DNA of 20,080 nucleotides, taken from IMG/VR virus record IMGVR_UViG_3300010354_000905, positions 1 to 20,080 of that record; one strand, 5' to 3'. Positions 1-7,534 of the stretch are shown one piece after another; the first letter of the stretch is position 1, and every line of letters starts with the position of its first letter. This DNA is from a virus. The notes below the pieces were generated by a model. That model saw only the letters and a program-made list of their open reading frames with translations, was not told the DNA's origin and searched no databases. Both the position numbers and the translations under genes were made by a program.

Positions 1-16
1 ATCTATCACAAATATT

Positions 17-442
17 TTAGGAACCTGTTGAACCATAACCTCCTTTACCTCTTTCTGTGTTAGTCAACTCTGATACCTCCTCAAACTGCACTTGTGGGTA
101 AGGCAAAATAATAATTTGACCTATACGATCACCTGGATAATACACTTCTGGATTAAATGACACTGTTCTCCTAAACTTGAATATGATTTCTCCTCTGTAT
201 CCAGAGTCTATCACTCCTACGTGATTTGTAAGATATAAATCCTTTTTGGCATTACTGCTTCTTGGAAATATAAGTCCAACATATCCTTCGGGTATTTCCA
301 TTGCTAAACCTGTGTGGTAAATAACATTACCACTATCATCCCACTCCATGGAAACTGCTGTTAGATCCATTCCAGCATCACCCGGCTTTGCGTAAGCCGG
401 GATCACTGCGTCTTCGTGTAACTTTTTAATATTGACTTTCAT
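17..442 (-). CDS. dut: dUTPase (dUTP diphosphatase)
   Basis: Hydrolyses dUTP to dUMP and pyrophosphate, which lowers uracil incorporation and supplies dUMP for dTMP synthesis. At 141 aa it is the usual size of a trimeric dUTPase subunit. All five family motifs are visible: GDAGMDL (residues 21-27), PRSS (60-63), GVIDSGYRGEI (75-85, with the catalytic Asp and Tyr), GDRIGQ (104-109) and the C-terminal glycine-rich arm RGKGGYGSTG (131-140). The start is ATG with an A-rich leader and no clear Shine-Dalgarno. It lies 14 bases after the ribonucleotide reductase gene and is probably cotranscribed with it, a sensible pairing for nucleotide supply. Stop is TAA. Nothing looks damaged. The identification rests on motif recognition and is very secure. 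Confidence 0.97.
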   Translation of the reverse strand: MKVNIKKLHEDAVIPAYAKPGDAGMDLTAVSMEWDDSGNVIYHTGLAMEIPEGYVGLIFPRSSNAKKDLYLTNHVGVIDSGYRGEIIFKFRRTVSFNPEVYYPGDRIGQIIILPYPQVQFEEVSELTNTERGKGGYGSTGS

Positions 443-456
443 TGTAACTATGTTTT

Positions 457-2316
457 TTATTTAACTTCGCAAACACCTCCAGCACAAGCAGCTTGATCCT
501 TCAAATCTGTGTTATCATCATACTCCACAACTTTCTTGAGATTAATCTCAGTTAAGGTGCTCATCAGCCGTTCATAATCTTCTTTTGTGCAATCCTCAAA
601 AGGTGCTTGAACGTAAGATCCATTATCGTACGGGAGAAATGACAGACCGTTGTAATGCTCCCTGTTTTCCCAAAGCCACTCACCAACAGATTCCCACTCA
701 TTTTCTTTAATACTCACTGTAGCTGAAACATTGTGAGCATTGTTACCACTTCTGTGTCCTGGCTTGATCCATTCCATATGTACCTTTCTAATACGCTCGA
801 GTAGTGAGAAGGGTGATTCAGTCCTGAGTATGGATCCTTCCGGAGCTTTTTGTGGTATTGATATAATCGCTGTATCGTGTGGACGGAAATAATCGTCTTC
901 CAACAGTTGTGGGTGATTGTTGAGCAAATAGCTGTAGATTGCTTCGTTTTTACCAACACGTATTCTGCGAATGTAGTAATCGTTGTGCCAAGCGTGAATA
1001 CCTGATGATGTACCTAATGTTAATGATGTTGTTCCAGCTGGTTTTACAGTTGTAGTTCTTGCAGACTTGTTTATTCCGATCAAACCAGCTACACGAATGT
1101 TTTCTTCTTTTACTACTTTAGCTGCCTCTTTAAGATTGTACCCAAGTACAGTACCAGAACCAATACCAGTCATAGAAACACCAATCAAAGCATCCTTTTC
1201 GGTGGTACGCTTCCACACATCGCGAAGATAGTGAAAGTCGGTGTACCCCGCTTGTATAGTACCAATGAATGCAGCTGCCTTTACTCTGGCGTTAAGATCT
1301 TCTTGGGATTCAATATCACTAACATTTACCTCACACAAGTTGCAAAACTGATAAGGTCTAAGTGCAATTTCACAGCAAGGATTTGTACCCCAATCTTTAT
1401 CATTACTAAGATAAATACCAGGTTCACCGGCTCCAGATAATTCGACACGCTTCCAAAGATCTAAGAAAAACTCCTTATCAACTTTGTGACGCAACAATAC
1501 TGCTGAGTTGTTTGCACGTCCTCTTTGTGGATTGTCTTCCCACCAAGCTCCGGACTTGCAAGAAATCATCTCGTCGTCATCAGCACTAAACAAGCAAATA
1601 AGAGCTGCTCTACGAATACCTCCAGCCAGAACGGCATCAGCAATATGACATACAATATCGTGTACTTCAATCGTGCTAAGTTTATCTCCATTTTCTTTTC
1701 CATCTAATATACCTTGAATTTTTATTAAACATTCTTTAAGTGGTTGTGGTCCAGGTGCTTTACCGCCTGATGTAACTAGTCTTGCTCCTTTTGGACGTAT
1801 GTCTGAAAAGTCAAAGGTTACTTGTGAGGTTCCATAAAAATAACTCTTCATCATCGCTTTAACAGCGTCTGCCCATCCCTCAATACTATCTGCTATAAGA
1901 TATCGCTTTGTGCGATTTTTAGTTGGTTTGTGTATTTCTGGAAGTTGCTCGATATGATGCTTTTGTACAGAATATCCTACACCAGTACCACCAAGTAGCA
2001 GAAACATAATTTCACTAAATGCCCTATAATCGTCGATAGGTAGGTATGCACAGTTGTATAATCTGTTTGGCGAAAGCTCAATAGGTTTTCCAGCAAACTG
2101 CATAGATCGCATTGACGGAAGTACCTTTTTATCGTACACAAACTTGTAAGCCTCTTCAATTTCTTCTGCAAGAGCAGGATACTTTTTAAGGTGCATGTTT
2201 TTGTTTCGTGTTACCAACTCCTCCCAAGTTTCTCGTCTTTGTAACTCAGGTATGTACTTTGCGTACTTCATAAAGATAGTAATTTCACTTAGGATCTCAT
2301 TGGATAGTGTCATCAT
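457..2316 (-). CDS. nrdJ: Adenosylcobalamin-dependent ribonucleoside-triphosphate reductase (class II)
   Basis: Reduces ribonucleotides to deoxyribonucleotides using a B12-derived thiyl radical. The 619-aa chain resembles the monomeric Lactobacillus-type enzyme. Visible landmarks are an N-terminal Cys in NCAYLP (C89), GGTGVGYS (109-116), the active-site NPCCE (312-316, with C314 as likely radical cysteine and E316), C325 as likely partner of C89, the TVKPAGTTS phosphate-binding loop, and the C-terminal redox pair C611/C616 in ACAGGVC. The C611/C616 spacing equals that of C731/C736 in the Lactobacillus enzyme. It is about 120 residues shorter than that enzyme, so part of an allosteric or peripheral region may be missing. 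No separate small subunit or activase is seen, as expected for class II. It starts with ATGATG, so the exact start is ambiguous by one codon. It is the first gene of a two-gene unit with dut, preceded by a TATTTATA element. Confidence 0.93.
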   Translation of the reverse strand: MMTLSNEILSEITIFMKYAKYIPELQRRETWEELVTRNKNMHLKKYPALAEEIEEAYKFVYDKKVLPSMRSMQFAGKPIELSPNRLYNCAYLPIDDYRAFSEIMFLLLGGTGVGYSVQKHHIEQLPEIHKPTKNRTKRYLIADSIEGWADAVKAMMKSYFYGTSQVTFDFSDIRPKGARLVTSGGKAPGPQPLKECLIKIQGILDGKENGDKLSTIEVHDIVCHIADAVLAGGIRRAALICLFSADDDEMISCKSGAWWEDNPQRGRANNSAVLLRHKVDKEFFLDLWKRVELSGAGEPGIYLSNDKDWGTNPCCEIALRPYQFCNLCEVNVSDIESQEDLNARVKAAAFIGTIQAGYTDFHYLRDVWKRTTEKDALIGVSMTGIGSGTVLGYNLKEAAKVVKEENIRVAGLIGINKSARTTTVKPAGTTSLTLGTSSGIHAWHNDYYIRRIRVGKNEAIYSYLLNNHPQLLEDDYFRPHDTAIISIPQKAPEGSILRTESPFSLLERIRKVHMEWIKPGHRSGNNAHNVSATVSIKENEWESVGEWLWENREHYNGLSFLPYDNGSYVQAPFEDCTKEDYERLMSTLTEINLKKVVEYDDNTDLKDQAACAGGVCEVK

Positions 2317-2349
2317 AAATTGTGGGGATTTTTAAATTTGTATTATGCC

Positions 2350-2357
2350 TATAAATA
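2350..2357 (-). promoter_or_regulatory. TATTTATA element upstream of nrdJ (candidate promoter)
   Basis: The sense strand reads CATATTTATAGG, ending 33 bases before the nrdJ start in the 69-base gap after the helicase stop. It is one of five copies of the same octamer in the window, all intergenic and in the same orientation. The promoter role is inferred from that distribution. No separate -35 element is obvious. Confidence 0.45.
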
Positions 2358-2385
2358 TGTTTGAAATAATATAGAATGCATTTTT

Positions 2386-3753
2386 TTACGAAATTAACGT
2401 GTTTAATTCGGAGAATTTATTGGCCAATGCTTTTCTTACTACCTCACTCTCATTTTCCATTAATTTTTTGGCTTCCTTACCTAACACAGTATTCTCAGCA
2501 AAAATGTCAATCTTAGCAGTGGCCATATTCATCTTACTTGGGAATGTTAAGCCATCTGGACCAAAACGATTCTTAATTATATGCCACCTTCCAGTACCTG
2601 ATATCTTGTCTGTTGTTTTTCTTGACAGTGACACGACAAAGTCAGCAACCATCACCTTTGCGTAAGATTCAGCAATCTTGTCAGCTTCAATAATATCTTC
2701 CTCCAAAGCTGATCTGTTTGCTTGTGATGCTGTGTATAGTGGTACTTGGTATGTACCTGCTAAACCTCTTAGATCCTCGTATATGTTACCCAGCATAATA
2801 TCATTACGAACAGCTCCTTTAACTCCAGTATCTCGTAGCAAGTCTGCATAGTCAACAAGTATCACATCTGGTTTTACTCCTTGCATTACGCATTTGTCTA
2901 TGTGTGCTGACAGTGTGTTAACTGTAGCTGTCTTGGTTGGATAGTATTTGATAATTAGTTTACCTTTAACTCCCTTCAAAGTTTCAATTACAGTGTCCTG
3001 ATGAAACTTCAAGTCTTGTGATGGTATTCCTGTGTAGTGTGAGTCGAATCTTGCACCGACATAAGTTTCTGAAAGTTCAAGTGTGTAGTACACAACGTTA
3101 AGTCCCTTCTTGGCTAGATGTGCTGCAACATTCACAAGGGCCATGGATTTTCCAATTCCTGCTGGAGCAACAAATACAGCCATCTCACCAGCTCCTAATC
3201 CACCATCCATAATCTCATTCACAACATCCCAAGGAGTTTCTTTTGTGTTGCGTTTATTTTCTACAAATCGTAAACTTATGTCATCAATATACTCGTGACC
3301 AATATTACGATCCGTACCAGCTTTCATAGCCTCATCAATGCTGGATTTAATCTCATCATACTTACCTGACTTCAGTAGTTCTACTGATTTTAAGATTGCT
3401 CCTTTGAGTTTTTGGTTCTTGCAGAAGTTGATTGTGTTATCCTTTATGAATTGGTTGTCATCAGAATCAACATACTTGATTACTTCCTTAAGGTTTTCAA
3501 CAACAGCGGTCTTAAATATATCAACATCAATCTTATCCAACTCAACTTTAAGTACATCTAAGCTGGGTGGTGATTTATATTGCATGAAATACTCCAAAGA
3601 TGTTTTTGCTATCCACTGTGATGATTCGGATGAAAAAAACTTAGGATCTATTATATCGTGAGCTTGTTGCAAAAATGCTCTATCCTTTAGCAAGATAGCC
3701 AGCACTTTGTTTTGAAACCCTGTGCCATAAAAGCTTAATGTATCTTTATTCAT
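2386..3753 (-). CDS. Replicative DNA helicase, DnaB/T4 gp41-like
   Basis: Hexameric 5'-3' helicase that would unwind the fork on the lagging strand and work with a primase. In the 455-aa chain, residues 1-150 look like a DnaB-type helical N-terminal domain, and the RecA-fold motor follows. Walker A is GIGKS (199-203), the DnaB-type H1a motif is YTLELSE (223-229), and Walker B is ILVD (298-301) followed by YADLL. The length is close to T4 gp41 and E. coli DnaB. No primase domain is fused. The start is ATG with AAGG about seven bases upstream. It is the last gene of the run gp32-uvsX-exonuclease-helicase. Its leader shares sequence blocks with the gp32 leader (see the regulatory entries). DnaB-like against gp41-like cannot be separated without alignment, but the helicase call is firm. 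Confidence 0.93.
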   Translation of the reverse strand: MNKDTLSFYGTGFQNKVLAILLKDRAFLQQAHDIIDPKFFSSESSQWIAKTSLEYFMQYKSPPSLDVLKVELDKIDVDIFKTAVVENLKEVIKYVDSDDNQFIKDNTINFCKNQKLKGAILKSVELLKSGKYDEIKSSIDEAMKAGTDRNIGHEYIDDISLRFVENKRNTKETPWDVVNEIMDGGLGAGEMAVFVAPAGIGKSMALVNVAAHLAKKGLNVVYYTLELSETYVGARFDSHYTGIPSQDLKFHQDTVIETLKGVKGKLIIKYYPTKTATVNTLSAHIDKCVMQGVKPDVILVDYADLLRDTGVKGAVRNDIMLGNIYEDLRGLAGTYQVPLYTASQANRSALEEDIIEADKIAESYAKVMVADFVVSLSRKTTDKISGTGRWHIIKNRFGPDGLTFPSKMNMATAKIDIFAENTVLGKEAKKLMENESEVVRKALANKFSELNTLIS

Positions 3754-3807
3754 ACTTTACCTTACTGTTTTATTTGTATGTTTGCAACAATGTAGCTGGA
3801 TAAAATC
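3754..3807 (-). promoter_or_regulatory. Helicase leader with elements repeated in the gp32 leader
   Basis: This 54-base gap carries two blocks that recur upstream of the gp32-like gene: 3782-3793 (sense ACATTGTTGCAA) and 3759/3760-3771 (sense AAAACAGTAAGG). The second block also supplies the AAGG near the helicase ATG. Both blocks match the copies at 6849-6860 and 6896-6907 exactly, but in the opposite order. A shared transcriptional or translational control site is inferred, not shown. Confidence 0.35.
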
Positions 3808-4860
3808 TTATCCGTGTAGCGCAAACTGATCAAGCTTCGTTGTAACCTCTCGCAACCACATTTCTACATTTTTGATTGCACCTGTCATACTATCTTCAAT
3901 GAGCATAGTGTGAAACTTGATCTTTGCGAGTCTGTTTATGTCTTGCTCAAGCAAATCAACAATTTTAAGTTTGCTTGCTGTGTTGATACCACTAACACCA
4001 AGCTGAACAACTTCGTAATAAAGTCTTACGTCACTCTCAGCATCTAGTACTTTTTGGTATATCTTTCCTTTGTTGGTTTTTGCCAACTCTTTAGCGTATG
4101 TGTAGAATTCATCCACACTCATTTTTGTTGTAACTATTTGTGGAAAGTTTTTGATTAATGTTGCTTCACCTAACCCACTTACGCCTGGAATATTGTCACT
4201 ATCATCACCTGTTAAAGCTCTGTAAAGTGCAAAGTTGTATGATGGTATTCCATAGTCTTGTACAACATCCTCAGCATAAAACATTTTCTTTTTTGTGGGA
4301 CTCCACACGTGAACTCGATCATTGACAAGTTGTAAAAAGTCTTTGTCTGACGACATGATGAATACTTGACTACCTTTTTGTTTAAGGTAATCTTCACTCA
4401 TATACGCAATCACATCATCTGCTTCTGCACGATCTATTGTGATGGTGGTAAGTGGTAGTATCTCCAAATACTCCACAAGTCTCATTAGTTGTTGCAGTTG
4501 ATTATCTTGCTTGTCAACTGTCTCAGAGCGATTAAGCCTAATCTTAACTTTACGATGTGCTTTATAGTCTGGATACAATGATCTACGCCTTGCAGCTCCA
4601 TCCTTTCCATCAAACACAACCACAAGTCTGGTTGGATTAATTGCTTTGATTGCGTGTCCAACACTAAGTAAAAAGCCAGAAATTCCACCTACATGTTCAC
4701 CGTTGCCATTCGTAACGGGGCTTGCTGAATATGCACGTATAAACGTGTTCAGCTAAAGACCGTCAACAATCAACACTCTACTATTGCGGTGCTGATCGTC
4801 GACGGCCGGTCCGGTTTGTATTTCCTTCAGATACGATAAATATCTTTGGTAACTGTTCAT
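3808..4860 (-). CDS. 5'-3' exonuclease / T4 RNase H-like flap nuclease, interrupted by in-frame TAG at codon 36
   Basis: Flap/5' nuclease that removes RNA primers during lagging-strand synthesis. The true start is judged to be the ATG at 4858-4860. It follows the uvsX stop by one base, has AAGGAGAG upstream, and gives a family-like N-terminus. The frame reads through VLIVDG (catalytic Asp33), meets TAG at 4753-4755, and continues with LNTFIRAY, VVFDG (84-85), EADD (146-149), SSDKDF (170-175) and the helix-hairpin-helix GDDSDNIPGV (218-227) to a TAA. Everything after the TAG is intact. The family, from memory, reads DGxNTFIR, so the two codons TAG CTG (or CTT TAG) look like a 6-base insertion. 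A restart at the GTG at 4621-4623 would lose the first catalytic motif. It could be a fresh nonsense mutation, suppressor-dependent, or bypassed by the ribosome. Confidence 0.88.
4747..4758 (-). other. In-frame CTT-TAG-CTG site inside exonuclease catalytic motif I
   Basis: The sense codons are GGT CTT TAG CTG AAC, translating G-L-stop-L-N. Two synonymous leucine codons flank the stop. If peptidyl-tRNA-Leu moved from CTT to CTG (six bases), the product would read DGLNTFIR, the normal motif. The sequence is read directly; the hopping mechanism is hypothesis. Confidence 0.5.
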
Positions 4861-4861
4861 A

Positions 4862-6013
4862 TTAATCTATTAACTCTCCTTCGTCAACGGAAATCTCATC
4901 CGGATTGATTTTATCTTGATCGCGATACTTCATTATGTAAATGTCGCAGATCTTTCTGTAGCAGTAGTCCTTCATTTCTGGATTGGTTTCTAGTAACTTG
5001 TACCACTCACTAGATTGAAACTTGTCATAGGTTTCTCCAGTTTCTTCGTTAACAAGTGTATAGTAAGCTCCTGATCTTTTTACAATCTCATAATCCTTAA
5101 GCAAGGTAAGCCAACTGTTGTAGTCATCAATACCGGAGCTAAAATAGATATCAAAGGTTGCTTTGCGGAAAGGAGGACCCATCCTGTTTTTGATTACTTG
5201 CGCTTCTGTTTGTACTCCAATCACCTGCTCAGTTTTTCCAGATCCACTTTTCAGCTTTCCAACACCTTTCAATCGTACTCGACAACTGGCGTGAAATCCT
5301 AATGCTTTACCTCCGGAGGTAGTGTATTTGTCACCAAACATTACACCCATCTTCTCTCTGAGCTGCGAGGTACAAAGTAACAACACTCTCTGCTTTCCAA
5401 TGATGTTTGTGATTTTACGCATTGCTTTTGACATTACAATTGCTTTAGCCGTTGCCCAACCATCCTTATCGTAGTCAGCATCCTGTTCTATTTTTGTAGT
5501 TGCAGCTGATACTGAGTCGAGTGCAATTGTCACAAGTCTATTCTTGGAACTTTTACGTACGGTTTCAATAATGTTTTCAATTGCTTCAAAAGCATCTTCA
5601 ACAGTTTCCAAAGGAACATACAGCATGTTTGTTACATCCACTCCAACAGCTCTAAGAAACTCCTCACTAAGAGCATTTTCTGTATCTATGTACACAGCCA
5701 ACCCACCTTTCTTTTGTGTGTTTGCTAATGTATGCGCTACAATCAAGCTCTTACCTGATGCTTCCATACCTTGGAGTTCCACAATACGTCCTACTGGAAA
5801 TCCTCCGTCAGGTCTGTTGGAGATAGCCAAATCTAACGTAGTGGATCCTGTTGAGACCCACTCCGTTAAATCTGTTGGTGTTTCTTCCTCACCATTCAAG
5901 AAATGCGCAGCTTTAAAATCTTTGAACTTTTTGTTTAAGCTATCAGCCAAAAGTGATGCAAGTTCGTCCCGTCCCGAAATTTCATCGGGTGTTTTTGTAG
6001 TCTGCTTTGCCAT
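4862..6013 (-). CDS. uvsX: UvsX/RecA-like recombinase
   Basis: ATP-dependent strand-exchange protein that forms filaments on single-stranded DNA and drives recombination-dependent replication and repair, working with the adjacent gp32-like protein. In the 383-aa chain, Walker A is GMEASGKS (82-89), Walker B is LVTIALDS (about 160-167), and the DNA-binding L2 region has TSQLREKMGVMFGDKYTTSGG (about 214-234). The N-terminal 50 residues are polar and the C-terminus is acidic (DEISVDEGELID), as in many RecA/UvsX proteins. It starts at ATG five bases after the gp32-like stop with no Shine-Dalgarno, suggesting translational coupling. It ends one base before the exonuclease start. Neighbours favour UvsX over a cellular RecA, although the sequence alone would fit either name. 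Confidence 0.93.
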   Translation of the reverse strand: MAKQTTKTPDEISGRDELASLLADSLNKKFKDFKAAHFLNGEEETPTDLTEWVSTGSTTLDLAISNRPDGGFPVGRIVELQGMEASGKSLIVAHTLANTQKKGGLAVYIDTENALSEEFLRAVGVDVTNMLYVPLETVEDAFEAIENIIETVRKSSKNRLVTIALDSVSAATTKIEQDADYDKDGWATAKAIVMSKAMRKITNIIGKQRVLLLCTSQLREKMGVMFGDKYTTSGGKALGFHASCRVRLKGVGKLKSGSGKTEQVIGVQTEAQVIKNRMGPPFRKATFDIYFSSGIDDYNSWLTLLKDYEIVKRSGAYYTLVNEETGETYDKFQSSEWYKLLETNPEMKDYCYRKICDIYIMKYRDQDKINPDEISVDEGELID

Positions 6014-6018
6014 GAATT

Positions 6019-6786
6019 TTAGCTATTAAATAGTGAGTCGAATGCTGAGGATACATCTTCAACCTTAGTACCTCCTGAGATAGGCTTTGCGGTTGCTTTG
6101 GTACCAGTTGCTGCATCTGTTGATGGATCCAGCCACTTTTGCAATGCTTCAGTCATTTCTTCGTAACTCAGTTCAGTGAACAGGTCTTTAAGATCTTTCT
6201 GACCATTTACAATAAGTGAAGCTATTTCCTTATCAGTTGTAGCTGGACTTGTGTTTGGTTTTACACGAACTGTGAATGTTGGGAATGCTCCTTCCTTTTC
6301 AGCGGCAATGTGCTCAACTGTCAAGTCACGTCCATTCATCAGGTCTGTAATATCACCGTAATCAGGATCTGCAATTACACTCAGCAGTTCTGTATAGATC
6401 TGTTTTCCAAAGGACCAGAACTTTACACCTTCGTGTTCCAAGCCACGAACAATAACTGGAGCATATACTCGGAACTTAGGCTCAATCTTTTTACCTAATT
6501 TCCAATCATCCTTACTACCGGATTTTTTCAGCTTCTCGGCAAATTCCACAATTGGGTCTGGTCGTCCGTAAGAAATTGGTGATACCATTGTACGCTTTGC
6601 AATCTCATAGTGGAAATACATTTCCTGAAATGGATTGTTTTTGTCAAATGCATAGGGAACTATGCGTACTTGTGATTTCCCTACTGGTGGCTTCCACATG
6701 AAGTCACTTGACTTACTCCCGCCTCCTGCACTCGCTTGCTGCATTTGTTGCAGCTTCTGTTTGATCGCATCTAAATTGATAGACAT
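6019..6786 (-). CDS. gp32-like single-stranded DNA-binding protein
   Basis: Coats single-stranded DNA at the fork and recruits recombination and replication proteins. The 255-aa chain has a basic/polar N-terminal arm (1-30), an OB-fold-like core starting near FMWKPPVGKSQVRIVPY, a linker rich in Thr, Ala and Gly, and a C-terminal tail ending EDVSSAFDSLFNS, the short acidic-plus-aromatic tail used for partner binding. T4 gp32 carries a zinc-binding Cys/His cluster in the core. This protein has no cysteine at all, so that metal site is absent. It leads the run gp32-uvsX-exonuclease-helicase and is preceded by a 150-base leader with candidate control elements. Placement next to uvsX supports the call. 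The start is ATG with the leader AAAACAGTATCAGT. Confidence 0.88.
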   Translation of the reverse strand: MSINLDAIKQKLQQMQQASAGGGSKSSDFMWKPPVGKSQVRIVPYAFDKNNPFQEMYFHYEIAKRTMVSPISYGRPDPIVEFAEKLKKSGSKDDWKLGKKIEPKFRVYAPVIVRGLEHEGVKFWSFGKQIYTELLSVIADPDYGDITDLMNGRDLTVEHIAAEKEGAFPTFTVRVKPNTSPATTDKEIASLIVNGQKDLKDLFTELSYEEMTEALQKWLDPSTDAATGTKATAKPISGGTKVEDVSSAFDSLFNS

Positions 6787-6936
6787 ACTGATACTGTTTT
6801 AAGGTTTAAACTAAATTGACTCTTAAATATAAGGATACTTTTTCGAACTTGCAACAATGTTGCTTAACTTTCTTTTTTACTCCTTGTACTCTTAGCCTTA
6901 CTGTTTTAATATACGTAACTTTCTTGTAATAGACAA
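6787..6936 (-). promoter_or_regulatory. gp32 leader: dyad, shared repeats and candidate promoter
   Basis: No credible ORF is present in this 150-base gap. It holds a perfect dyad, GCAACA-A-TGTTGC (6851-6863), inside the block 6849-6860 that is shared with the helicase leader. It also holds the block 6896-6907 (sense AAAACAGTAAGG), likewise shared, and near the start TATATTTA in CTTATATTTAAGAG, which resembles the TATTTATA elements. The region is a likely promoter and control site for the replication operon. The role is inferred from position and repetition. Confidence 0.4.
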
Positions 6937-7311
6937 CTACAGTTCCTTGATTTTAATCATTTTGCAATTAAATTCGCCGTCAGACAAAAGTAAAGTGTCT
7001 TTGTACTGCGGCCAGTCGATTCGATATGTTTTATCAAGTACGCCGTTGTTTAAAACGCGAATTAAACTATTGAGAGCATTAATACTATAATATGTATTGC
7101 TTTCTTTCTTTCTGTTAATTGAGATTGTGTCCTTTAATCTCCTATCAGCTACTACCACATTGTATATACACACCACATTTGTTGGAACCTCTACGTAAAC
7201 ATAACACTTTACGTTAGATATTTCCTCAGGACTATAAACTTTGTATATCTGACCTAAACTGGCAGCTAATTTATCTGTATAGGTGAATGTACAAAGTAAC
7301 TGTGGTCTCAT
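6937..7311 (-). CDS. Hypothetical protein, 124 aa
   Basis: I do not recognise this protein. It is 124 aa with an alternation of short hydrophobic stretches and charged residues that suggests a small mixed alpha/beta domain. It has no signal peptide and no membrane segment. Four cysteines are scattered (LLCTF, VKCYV, VVCIY, FNCKM) without a CxxC pair. It starts with ATG two bases after the stop of the upstream 60-aa gene and ends in TAG, one of the few TAG stops in the window. If that TAG were read through, only about 13 codons would follow before TAA. It may be cotranscribed with the 60-aa protein from the TATTTATA element at 7520. The coding call rests on length, tight packing and protein-like composition. 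Confidence 0.75.
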   Translation of the reverse strand: MRPQLLCTFTYTDKLAASLGQIYKVYSPEEISNVKCYVYVEVPTNVVCIYNVVVADRRLKDTISINRKKESNTYYSINALNSLIRVLNNGVLDKTYRIDWPQYKDTLLLSDGEFNCKMIKIKEL

Positions 7312-7313
7312 TG

Positions 7314-7496
7314 TTATTTATCTACAGGTGTAGCACTTGCTTGTTTAAGTTTATCCTGAGCACCTTTTAGAGCTAACTTTTTGGCTTCAATGTCTGCATT
7401 GGCTGCTTTTATATTGGCTGCCTTCTCAGCTTGTGTCAGCTCTAATACGGCTTTTATTTCTTTGCGAATTAGATTTCTTAGCTCTGTGAGTTTCAT
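7314..7496 (-). CDS. Small helical protein with prohead-targeting-like leader, 60 aa
   Basis: A 60-aa protein whose first 18 residues, MKLTELRNLIRKEIKAVL, nearly match the first 18 of the 253-aa protein encoded at 17761-18522. The DNA at the starts is also alike (the 14 bases ending in the ATG are identical). The rest is Ala/Lys/Glu-rich and looks like one long amphipathic helix. In T4-like phages such N-terminal helices target proteins to the prohead core and are cut by the prohead protease, typically after L/I-x-E; here the nearest site is only V-L-E. A scaffold or internal capsid peptide is therefore possible but inferred. It starts with ATG 23 bases after a TATTTATA element. Confidence 0.72.
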   Translation of the reverse strand: MKLTELRNLIRKEIKAVLELTQAEKAANIKAANADIEAKKLALKGAQDKLKQASATPVDK

Positions 7497-7519
7497 GGTT
7501 TTTTGACAGATTTATTTAA

Positions 7520-7527
7520 TATAAATA
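7520..7527 (-). promoter_or_regulatory. TATTTATA element upstream of the 60-aa gene (candidate promoter)
   Basis: The sense strand reads CCATATTTATATT, 23 bases before the ATG of the 60-aa gene, in the 38-base gap after the polymerase stop. It has the same orientation and a similar distance to the start as the other copies. Confidence 0.45.
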
Positions 7528-7534
7528 TGGTTGT

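Noticed and set aside
4621-4623. GTG as the real start of the exonuclease
   Set aside because: Upstream in-frame sequence after the TAG matches the family, and the ATG at 4858-4860 has a good ribosome site; starting at the GTG would delete catalytic motif I.
4485-4688. 67-codon minus-strand frame over the exonuclease 5' region
   Set aside because: It is in another frame over a region whose main frame encodes conserved exonuclease sequence (NGEHVGGISGFL and so on).
4753-4755. Genome-wide TAG-to-Gln code change
   Set aside because: TAG is the apparent stop of the genes at 6937 and 17761 and of the 37-aa ORF, with TAA directly following at 17761. Only one internal TAG was found, and a residue there would still leave motif I two codons too long.
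5544-6029. Long open frame of 161 codons on the plus strand opposite uvsX
   Set aside because: It lies wholly over the well-supported UvsX gene, has no family resemblance, and its Ser/Pro-rich composition is typical of the antisense of a conserved gene.
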